A stretch of DNA of 64,000 bases. Source: Taudactylus pleione. Taxonomy: Eukaryota; Chordata; Amphibia; Anura; Myobatrachidae. The translations under genes and the position numbers were made by a program. The stretch is taken from positions 682,001 to 746,000 of the forward strand of contig JAUIMM010000579.1 in NCBI GenBank assembly GCA_031769625.1. Reading direction: 5' to 3'. This document shows, in pieces, positions 54,490-64,000 of this stretch (within the stretch, counting starts at the first letter, position 1; each line of letters starts with the position of its first letter). The notes under the pieces were generated by a model. It worked only from the letters and a program-made list of their open reading frames with translations. It made no database searches and had not been told where the DNA came from.

Positions 54490-55645
54490 TCCATGCACTG
54501 TATCCTACTACATCTCTACACTGTATCCTACTACATCCCTGCACTATATTACTACATCCCTACACTGTATCCTACTATATCCCTGCACTGTATTACTACA
54601 TCCCTACACTGTATCCTACTACATACCTGCACTGTACCTTACTATATCCCTGCACTGTATTACTACATCCCTGCACTGTATCCTGCTACATCCCTTCCTT
54701 GTATCCTACTACATCCCTGCACTGTATTTTTACATCCCTGTACTGTATCCTATAGCAGCACTGCCTTGTATTACTACATCCCTGTACTGTATCCTACTGC
54801 ATCCCTGCACTGTATTACTACATAACTTTTCTGTATCCTACTACATCCCTGCACTGTATTACCACATCCCTGCACTGTATTACTACATCCCTGCACTGTA
54901 TCCTACTCCATCCCTGCACTGTATCCTACTACACCCCTGCACTGTATTACTACATCCATGCACTGTATTAGTACATCCCTGCACTGTATCCTACTACATC
55001 CCTGCACTGTATTACTACATTCCTGCACTGTATCCTACTACATCCCTACACTGTATTGCTACATCCCTGCACTGTATTACTACATGTCTGCACTGTATAC
55101 TACTTCATCCCAATACTGTATTACTACATCCGTGCACTTTATTACTACATCCCTGCACTGTATTACTACATCTCTGCACTGTATCCTACTACATCCCTCC
55201 ACTGTATTACTGCATCCCTGCACTGTATCCTACTACTTCCCTGCACTGTATTACTACATCCCTGCACTGTATCCTACTACATCCCTTTACTATATTATTA
55301 CATCTGTGCACTGTTTCCTACTGCATCCCTGCACTGTATTACTACATCCCTGCACTGTATCCTGCTACATACCAGCACTGTATTACTACATCCCTGCACT
55401 GTATCCAACTACATCCCTGCACTTTATCCTACTATATCCCTGCACTGTATCCTACTATATCCCTGCACTGTATTACTACATCTCTGCACAGTATCCTACT
55501 ACATCCCTGCACTGTATTATTACATCCCTACACTGTATCCTACTGCATCCCTGCACTGTATTACTACATCCCTGCACAGTATCCTACTACTTCCCTGCAC
55601 TGTATTAGTACATCCCTGCACTGTACCCTACTATATCCCTGCACT
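54490..55645. repeat. 1370 bp-spaced duplication, copy 2
   Basis: This is the partner of 53120-54275, separated from it by about 215 bp of ordinary units. Differences are scattered, for example GTATTCTACTGC near 53,420 against GTATCCTACTGC near 54,790. It ends exactly where the 2.4 kb duplicate begins, so 55,645 is a junction. Confidence 0.83.
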
Positions 55646-55646
55646 G

Positions 55647-58060
55647 TATTGCTACATCCCTGCACTGTATCCTTCTACATCCCTTCACTGTATCCTACTA
55701 CATCCCTGCACTGTATTTCTACATCCCTGTACTGTATCCTATAACTGCACTGCCTTGTATTACTACATCCCTGCACTGTAGCCTACTGCATCCCTGCACT
55801 GTATTACTACATCCCTTCACTGTATCCTATTACATCCCTGCACTGTATTACCACATCCCAGCACTGTATTACTACATCCCTGCACTGTATCCTACTCCAT
55901 CCCTGCACTGTATCCTACTACACCACTGCACTGTATTACTACATCCCTGCACTGTATTACTATATCCCTGCACTGTATCCTTCTACATCCCTGCACTGTA
56001 TTACTACATCCCTGCACTGTATCCTGCTACATCCCTACACTGTATTACTACATCCCTGCACTGTATCCTACTACATCCCTGCACTGTATTACTACATCCC
56101 TGCACGGTATCCAACTACATCCCAATACTGTATTACTACATCCCTGCACTGTATCCTACTACATCCCTGCACTGTATTACTACATTCCTGCACTGTTTCC
56201 TACTACATTCCTGAACTGTATCCTACTACATCCCTGAACTGTATTACTACATCCCTGCACTGTATATTTTATACTTCCATGCACTGTGTCCTACTTCATC
56301 CCTGCACTATATTACTACATCTCTGCACTGTATTACTACATCACTGAACTGTATCCTACTACATCCCAGCACTGTATTACTTCATCCCTGCACTGTATCC
56401 TACTACATCCCTGCACTGTATTACTACATCCCTGCACTGTATCCTACTACATCCCTGCACTGTATTACTACATCCTTGCACTGTATCCTACTACATCCCT
56501 GCACTGTACTTCAACATCCCTGCTCTGTATCCTACTACATCCCTGCACTGTATTACTACATCCATGCACTGTATCTTACTGCATCCCTGCACTGTATTAC
56601 TACATCGCTGGACTGTATTACTACATCACTGCACTGTATCCTACTACATCCCTGCACTGTATCCTACTACATCCCTGCACTGTATCCTACTACATCCCTG
56701 CACTGTATCCTACTACATCCCTGCACTTTATCCTACCTCATCCCTGCACTGTATCCTACTACATCCCTGCACTGTATTGCTACATCACTGCACTGTATTA
56801 CTACATGTCTGCACTGTATACTACTTCATCCCTATACTGTATTTCTACATCCGTGCACTTTATTACTACATCGCTGCACTGTATTACTACATCTCTGCAC
56901 TGTATCATACTACATCCCTGCACTGTATTACTGCATCCCTGCACTGTATCCTACTACATCCCTGAACTGTATTACTACATCCCTGCACTGTATCCAACTA
57001 CATCCCTTTACTATATTACTACATCTGTGCACTGTTTCCTACTGCATCCCTGCACTGTATTACTACATCCCTGCACTGTATCCTGCTACATACCTGCACT
57101 GTATTACTACATCCCTGCACTGTATCCTACTACATCCCTGCACTTTATCCTACCTCATCCCTGCACTGTATCCTACCACATCCCTGCATTGTATCCTACC
57201 TCATCCCTGCACTGTATCCTACTATATCCCTGCAATGTATCCTACCTCATCCCTGCACTGTATTACTACATCCCTGCACTGTATTACTACATCTCTGCAC
57301 AGTATCCTACTACATCCCTGCACTGTATTATTACATCCCTGCACTGTATTACTACATCCCTGCACAGTATCCTACTACTTCCCTGCACTGTATTATGACA
57401 TCCCTGTACTGTATCCTACTACATCCCTGCACTGTACCCTACTATATCCCTGCACTGTATTACTACATCCCTGCACTGGATCCTATTACATCCCTTCACT
57501 GTATCCTACCACATCCCTGCACTGTATCCTACCTCATCCCTGCACTGTATCCTACCTCATCCCTGCACTGTATCCTACCTCATCCCTGCACTATATCCTA
57601 CTACATCCCTGCACTGTATCCTACTACATCTCTACACTGTATCCTACTACATACCTGCACTATATTACTACATCCCTACACTGTATCCTACTATATCCCT
57701 GCACTGTATTACTACATCCCTACACTGTATCCTACTACATACCTGCACTGTACCCTACTATATCCCTGCACTGTATTACTACATCCCTGCACTGTATCCT
57801 GCTACATCCCTTCCTTGTATCCTACTACATCCCTGCACTGTATTTTTACATCCCTGTACTGTATCCTATAGCAGCACTGCCTTGTATTACTACATCCCTG
57901 CACTGTATCCTACTGCATCCCTGCACTGTATTACTACATAACTTTTCTGTATCCTACTACATCCCTGCACTGTATTACCACATCCCTGCACTGTATTACT
58001 ACATCCCTGCACTGTATCCTACTCCATCCCTGCACTGTATCCTACTACACCCCTGCACTG
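55647..58060. repeat. 2.4 kb segment, copy 2 with an extra 44 bp
   Basis: This is the partner of 51205-53575. Around 56,411-56,470 it holds one extra 44 bp pair (one 21 bp and one 23 bp unit) that copy 1 lacks, which moves the offset from 4442 to 4486. Otherwise the variant order is shared, including CACATCCCTGCATTG and CCTACCTCATCC runs near 57.2 and 57.55 kb. Confidence 0.83.
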
Positions 58061-59640
58061 TATTACTACATCCCTGCACTGTATTACTATATCCCTGCAC
58101 TGTATCCTACTACATCCCTGCACTGTATTACTACATCCCTGCACTGTATCCTACTACATCCCTGAACTGTATTACTACATCCCTGCACTGTATCCTACTA
58201 CATCCCTGCACTGTATTACTACATCCCTGCACGGTATCCTACTACATCCCTATACTGTATTATTACATCCGTGCACTCTATCCTACTGCACCCCTACACT
58301 GTATTACTATATGCCTGCACTGTATCCTACTACATCCATACACTGTATCCTAGTACATCCCAGCACTGTATTACTTCATCCCTGCACTGTATCCTACTAC
58401 ATCCCTGCACTGTATTACTACATCCCTGCACTGTATCCTACTACATCCCTGCACTGTACTACAACATCCCTGCACTGTATCCTACTACATCCCTGCACTG
58501 TATTACTACATCCGTGCACTGTATCCTACTGCATCCCTGCACTGTATTACTACATCGCTGCACTGTATTACTACATCACTGCACTGTATCCTACTACATC
58601 CCTGCACTGTATCCTACTACATCCCTGCACTGTATCCTACTACATCCCTGCACTGAATTATTACATCCCTGCACTGTATCCTACTACATCCCTGCACTGT
58701 ATTACTACATCCCTGCACTGTATCCTACTACATCCCTGCACTGTATTACTACATTCCTGCACTGTATCCTACTACATCCCTACACTGTATTGCTACATCC
58801 CTGCACTGTATTACTACATGTATACTACTTCATCCCAATACTGTATTACTACATCCGTGCACTTTTTTACTACATCCCTGCACTGTATTACTACATCTCT
58901 GCACTGTATCTTACTACATCCCTGCACTGTATTACTGCATCCCTGCACTGTATCCTACTACATCCCTACACTGTATTACTACATCCCTTCACTGTATCCT
59001 ACTACATCCCTTTACTATATTACTACATCTGTGCACTGTATCCTACTACATCCCTGCACTGTATCCTACTACATCCCTGCACTGTATTACTTCATCCCTG
59101 CACTGGATCCTACTATATCCCTGCACTGTATCCTACTACATCCCTGCACTGTATTACTACATCCCTGCACTGTATCCTACTACATCCCTGCACTGTATTA
59201 CTACATTCCTGTACTGTATTACTACATCTCTGCACTGTATCCTACTACATGCCTTCACTGTATCCTACTACATCCCTGAACTGTTTCCCACTACATCCCT
59301 GCACTGTATCCTACTACACCCCTGCACTTTATTACTACATCCCTGCACTGTATTACTACATCCCTGCACTGTATACTACTACATCCCTTCACTCTATCCT
59401 ACTACATCCCTGCACTGTATCCTACTGCATCCCTGCACTGTATTACTACATCCCTGCACCGTATCCTACTACATCCCTGCACTGTATTACTACATCCCTG
59501 CACGGTATCCTACTGCATCCCTGCACGGTATCCTACTGCATCCCTGTACTGTATCCTACAACATCACTGCACTGTATTGCTACATCCCTGCACTGTATCC
59601 TAATACATCCCTGCACTGTATCCTACTACATCCCTACACT
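58061..59640. repeat. Segment with three-fold relative at 61.9 and 63.1 kb
   Basis: After about 58.8 kb the unit order (CACTTTTTTAC, CTATATTACTAC, CATGCCTTCACTG, GAACTGTTTCCCAC, CACGGTATCC) recurs at 61.9-62.6 and 63.1-63.9 kb; GTTTCCCAC units fall at 59281, 62323 and 63607. Near 58,822 a unit has lost nine bases between ACATGT and ATACTAC compared with 55,083. Confidence 0.75.
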
Positions 59641-61890
59641 GTTTTACTACATCCGTGCACTGTATCCTACATAATCCCTGCATTGTATCCTACTACATCC
59701 CTGCACTGTATCCTACTGCATCCCTGCACTATATTAATAAATCCCTACACTGTACCCTACTACATTCCTGCACTGTATTACTACATCCCTTCACTGTATC
59801 CTACTACATCCCTGCACTGTATTACTACATCCCTGCACTGAATCCAACTACATCCCAACACTGTATTACTAAATCCCTGCACTGTATCCTACTACATCCC
59901 TGCACTGTATTACTACATCCCTGCACTGTATCCTACTACATCCTTGCACTGTATAACTACATTCCTCCACTGTATCCTACTACTTCCCTGCCAAGTATTA
60001 CTACATGCCTGCACTGTATTACTACATCCATTCACTGTATCATACTACATCAATGCACTGTATTACCAAATCCCTGCACTGTATTACTACATCCCTGCAC
60101 TGTATCCTACTACATCCCTGCACTGTATTAATAAATCCCTGCACTGTATCCTACATAATCCCTGCATTGTATCCTACTACATCCCTGCACTGTATCCTAC
60201 TGCATCCCTGCACTGTATTAATAAATCCCTACACTGTATCCTACTACATTCCTGCACTGTATTACTACATCCCTTCACTGTATCCTACTACATCCCTGCA
60301 CTGTATTACTACATCCCTGCACTGTATCCTAATACATCCCTGCACTGTATCCTGCTACATCCCTGCACTGTTTTACTACATCCGTGCACTGTATCCTACA
60401 TAATCCCTGCATTGTATCCTACTACATCCCTGCACTGTATCCTACTGCATCCCTGCACTGTATTAATAAATCCCTACACTGTATCCTACTACATTCCTGC
60501 ACTGTATTACTACATCCCTGCACTGTATCCTACTACATCCTTGCACTGTATTACTACATTCCTCCACTGTATCCTACTACATCCCTGCCATGTATTACTA
60601 CATGCCTGCACTGTATTACTACATCCATTCACTGTACCGTACTACATCCCTGCACTGTATTACCAAATCCCTGCACTGTATTACTACATCTCTGCACTGT
60701 ATCCTACTACATCCCTGCACTGTATCCTACTACATCCCTGCACTGTTTTACTACATCCGTGCACTGTATCCTACTGCATCCCTGCACTGTATTACTACAT
60801 CCCTGCACTGTATTACTACATCCCTGTATGGTATTACTACAACACTGCAATGTATTACTACATCCCTGCACTGTATCCTACTACATCTCTGCACTGCATC
60901 CTACTACATCCCTGCACTGTATTACTACATCCTTGCACTGTATCCTACTACATCCCTGCACTGTATTACTACATCCCTGCACTGTATCCTACTACATCCC
61001 TGCACTGTATTAATACATTCCTGCACTGTATCCTACAACATCCCTGCACTGTATTACTACATCCCTGCACTGTATTACTACATGTCTGCACTGTATCCTA
61101 CTACATCCCTATACTGTATTTCTACATCCGTGCACATTATAACTACATCCCTGCACTGTATTTCTACATCCCTGCACTGTATCCTACTACATCCCTGCAC
61201 TGTATTACTGCATCCCGGCACTGTATCCTACTACATCCCTGCACTGTATTACTACATCCCTGAACTGTATCCTACTACATCCCTTTACTATATTACTACA
61301 TCTGTGCACTGTTTCCTACTGCATCCCTGCACTGTATTACTACATCCCTGCACTGTATCCTGCTACATCCCTGCACTGTATTAATAAATCCCTGCACTGT
61401 ATCCTACATAATCCCTGCATTGTATCCTACTACATCCCTGCACTGTATCCTTCTGCATCCCTGCACTGTATTAATAAATCCCTACACTGTATCCTACTAC
61501 ATTCCTGCACTGTATTACTACATCCCTTCACTGTATCCTACTACATCCCTGCACTGTATTACTACATCCCTGCACTGAATCCAACTACATCCCTACACTG
61601 TATTACTAAATCCCTGCACTGTATCCTACTACATCCCTGCACTGTATTACTACATCCCTGCACTGTATCCTACTACATCCTTGCACTGTAATACTACATT
61701 CCTCCACTGTATCCTACTACATCCCTGCCATGTATTACTACATGCCTGCACTGTATTACTACATGTCTGCACTGTATCCTACTACATCCCTGCACTGTAT
61801 CCTACTACATCCCTGCACTGTATCCTACTACATCCCTGCACTGTATCCTACTACATCCCTGCACTGTATTACTAAATTCCTGCACTGTAT
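59641..61890. repeat. ATAATCC-marked family
   Basis: A distinctive unit with CCTACATAATCCC followed by GCATTG occurs at 59671, 60155, 60400 and 61409. It is usually near TATTAATAAATCCC units and close to CATGCCTGCACTG or CCTGCCATG units. Spacings are 484, 245 and 1009 bp, so copies have been shuffled rather than kept at one period. I saw this marker nowhere else in the window. Confidence 0.8.
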
Positions 61891-64000
61891 TACCACATGT
61901 CTGCACTGCATCGTACTACATCCCTATACTGTATTTCTACATCCGTGCACTTTTTTACTACATCCCTGCACTGTATTACTACATCTCTGCACTGTATCTT
62001 ACTACATCCCTGCACTGTATTACTGCATCCCTGCACTGTATCCTACTACATCCCTACACTGTATTACTACATCCCTTCACTGTATCCTACTACATCCCTT
62101 TACAATATTACTACATCTGTGCACTGTATCCTACTACATCCCTCCACTGTATCCTACTACATCCCTGCACTGTATTACTACATCCCTGCACTGGATCCTA
62201 CTACATCCCTGCACTGTATCCTACTACATCCCTGCACTGTATTACTACATCCCTGCACTGTATCCTACTACATCCCTGCACTGTATTTCTACATTCCTGC
62301 ACTGTATTACTACATCCCTGAACTGTTTCCCACTACATCCCTGCACTGTATCCTACTTTACCCCTGCACTTTATTACTACATCCCTGCACTGTATTACTA
62401 CATCCCTGCACTGTATCCTACTACATCCCTTCACTCTATCCTACTACATCCCTGCACTGTATCCTACTGCATCCCTGCACTGTATTACTACATCCCTGCA
62501 CCGTATCCTACTACATCCCTGCACTGTATTACTACATCCCTGCACGGTATCCTACAGCATCCCTGCACGGTATCCTACTGCATCCCTGTACTGTATCCTA
62601 CAACATCACTGCACTGTATTACTACATCCCTGCACTGTATCCTAATACATCCCTGCAATGTATTACTACATCCCTGCACTGTATCCTACTACATCTCTGC
62701 ACTGCATCCTACTACATCCCTGCACTGTATTACTACAACCCTGCACTGTATCCTACTACATCCCTGCACTGTATCCTACTACATCCCTGCACTGTATTAC
62801 TACATCCCTGCACTGTATTACTACATCCCTGCACTGTATCCTACTACATCCCTGCACTGTATTACTACTTCCCTGCACTGTATCCTACTACATCCCTGCA
62901 CTGTATTACTACATTCCTGCACTGTATCCTACTACATCCCTGCCATGTATTACTACATGCCTGCACTGTATTACTACATGTCTGCACTGTATCCTACTAC
63001 ATCCCTGCACTGTATCCTTCTACATCCCTGCACTGTATCCTACTACATCCCTGCACTGTATCCTACTACATCCCTGCACTGTATTACTAAATTCCTGCAC
63101 TGTATTACTACATGTCTGCACTGCATCCTACTACATCCCTATACTGTATTTCTACATCCGTGCACTTTATTACTACATCCCTGCACTGTATTACTACATC
63201 TCTGCACTGTATCTTACTACATCCCTGCACTGTATAACTGCATCCCTGCACTGTATCCTACTACATCCCTACACTGTATTACTACATCCCTTCACTGTAT
63301 CCTACTACATCCCTTTACAATATTACTACATCTGTGCACTGTATCCTACTACATCCCTCCACTGTATCCTACTACATCCCTGCACTGTATTACTACATCC
63401 CTGCACCGGATCCTACTACATCCCTGCACTGTATCCTACTACATCCCTGCACTGTATTACTACATCCCTGCACTGTATCCTACTACATCCCTGCACTGTA
63501 TTACTACATTCCTGCACTGTATTACTACATCTCTGCACTGTATCCTACTAAATCCTTGCACTGTATCCTACTACATGCCTTCACTGTATCCTACTACATC
63601 CCTGAACTGTTTCCCACTACATCCCTGCACTGTATCCTACTACACCCCTGCACTTTATTACTACATCCCTGCACTGTATTACTACATCCATGCACTGTAT
63701 CCTACTACATCCCTTCACTCTATCCTACTACATCTCTGCACTGTATCCTACTGCATCCCTGCACTGTATTACTACATCCCAGCACCATATCCTACTACAT
63801 CCCTGCACTGTATTACTACATCCCTGCACGGTATCCTACAGCATCCCTGCACGGTATCCTACTGCATCCCTGTACTGTATCCTACAACATCACTGCACTG
63901 TATTACTACATCCCTGCACTGTATCCTAATACATCCCTGCAATGTGTTACTACATCCCTGCACTGTATCCTACTACATCTCTGCACTGCATCCTACTACA
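61891..64000. repeat. 1215-1284 bp tandem pair at the right end
   Basis: CATGTCTGCACTGCATC at 61896 and 63111 gives an offset of 1215. GTTTCCCAC at 62323 and 63607, and CCTACAGCATCC at 62551 and 63835, give 1284. The 69 bp gain equals three 23 bp units. The second copy runs off the window, so the array continues to the right. Confidence 0.8.

Larger units (their letters stand above)
1..64000. repeat. Satellite array of 21/23 bp units filling the window
   Basis: Every part of the window reads as head-to-tail copies of one short unit: TAT or TATCC, then TACTACATCCC, then TGCACTG. The TAT form is 21 bp and the TATCC form 23 bp, so an adjacent pair is 44 bp. About 2,900 units fit in the window, all in one orientation, with no unique DNA between them. 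The plus strand is G-poor (two G per unit, against seven or nine C), and the consensus has no CpG. Common variants are CTTCACTG, CCGTGCAC, CTACACTG, TATTT in place of TATT, and GTTTCC in place of GTATCC. No tRNA, rRNA, promoter, terminator or mobile-element signal was found, and the array runs off both ends. Function is unknown. Confidence 0.98.

Noticed and set aside
1..64000. CRISPR array
   Set aside because: The 21-23 bp units abut directly with no unique spacers of constant length, and variation is scattered point changes. No cas-like gene is present.
1..64000. Integral membrane, collagen-like or silk-like repeat protein
   Set aside because: The translated heptads (YYYIPAL, ITTSLHC, LLHPCTV) look protein-like only because 21 is a multiple of three. 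The three motifs interchange within one frame at each 23 bp unit, which a selected repeat protein would not tolerate.
1..64000. G-quadruplex or i-motif forming array
   Set aside because: Each unit has a single CCC run, so four runs need loops of about 18-20 bases, outside the usual range for stable structures.
1..64000. Transposon, LTR or retroelement embedded in the array
   Set aside because: No stretch longer than about one unit departs from the monomer, and no terminal inverted repeat, poly-A tail, target-site duplication or transposase-like frame was found.
1..64000. Simple period of exactly 44 bp (strict 21+23 dimer)
   Set aside because: Runs of 23 bp units (for example about 2090-2190) and runs of 21 bp units (for example about 7660-7740) occur, so the two lengths do not alternate strictly, and several large offsets (4003, 1791, 1350) are not multiples of 44.

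Overview
The whole 64 kb window is one uninterrupted tandem-repeat array (satellite or very long minisatellite). I find no protein-coding gene, RNA gene, transposon, CRISPR array or unique flanking sequence. The basic unit comes in two main lengths. It starts TAT (21 bp form) or TATCC (23 bp form), continues TACTACATCCC and ends TGCACTG. At about 22 bp per unit the window holds roughly 2,900 copies, all in the same orientation. Rarer 20, 22 and 24 bp units also occur. An array of this length and kind points to a eukaryotic chromosome, probably a heterochromatic, subtelomeric or pericentromeric block resolved by long reads. The sequence does not identify the species.

Units carry recurring point variants, and the order of variants plus the 21/23 pattern acts as a barcode. 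It exposes larger nested duplications. 1-7464 holds two copies of a ~3.4-4.0 kb block. 9013-17018 holds two nearly identical 4003 bp higher-order repeats, each containing a ~1.2 kb internal tandem duplication. 20.3-26.3 kb is a mosaic of duplications with offsets of 220, 1056, 1791 and 5236 bp. 27.2-32.3 kb is a ~2.5 kb tandem pair whose first copy is rich in small indels. 33.1-37.0 kb is a pair offset by 2229 bp. 38.5-40.6 kb resembles 17.3-19.1 kb. 40.6-46.2 kb has a period near 2 kb. 46.3-58.1 kb contains duplications with offsets near 1505, 1350, 1370 and 4442-4486 bp. 58.1-64 kb contains further copies offset by 1215-1284 bp plus a distinct ATAATCC-marked family.

The many long open reading frames (up to 804 codons) follow from the repeat: its consensus has no stop codon in any of the three plus-strand frames, and each 23 bp unit moves the frame. 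Nothing supports translation. The interest lies in the structure: a dual-length monomer, hybrid breakpoint units that record deletions, near-identical recent duplications, and multi-unit cassettes reused across tens of kilobases. All alignments and offsets were made by eye from landmark variants. Offsets anchored on landmarks should be exact; block edges are good to about one or two units.
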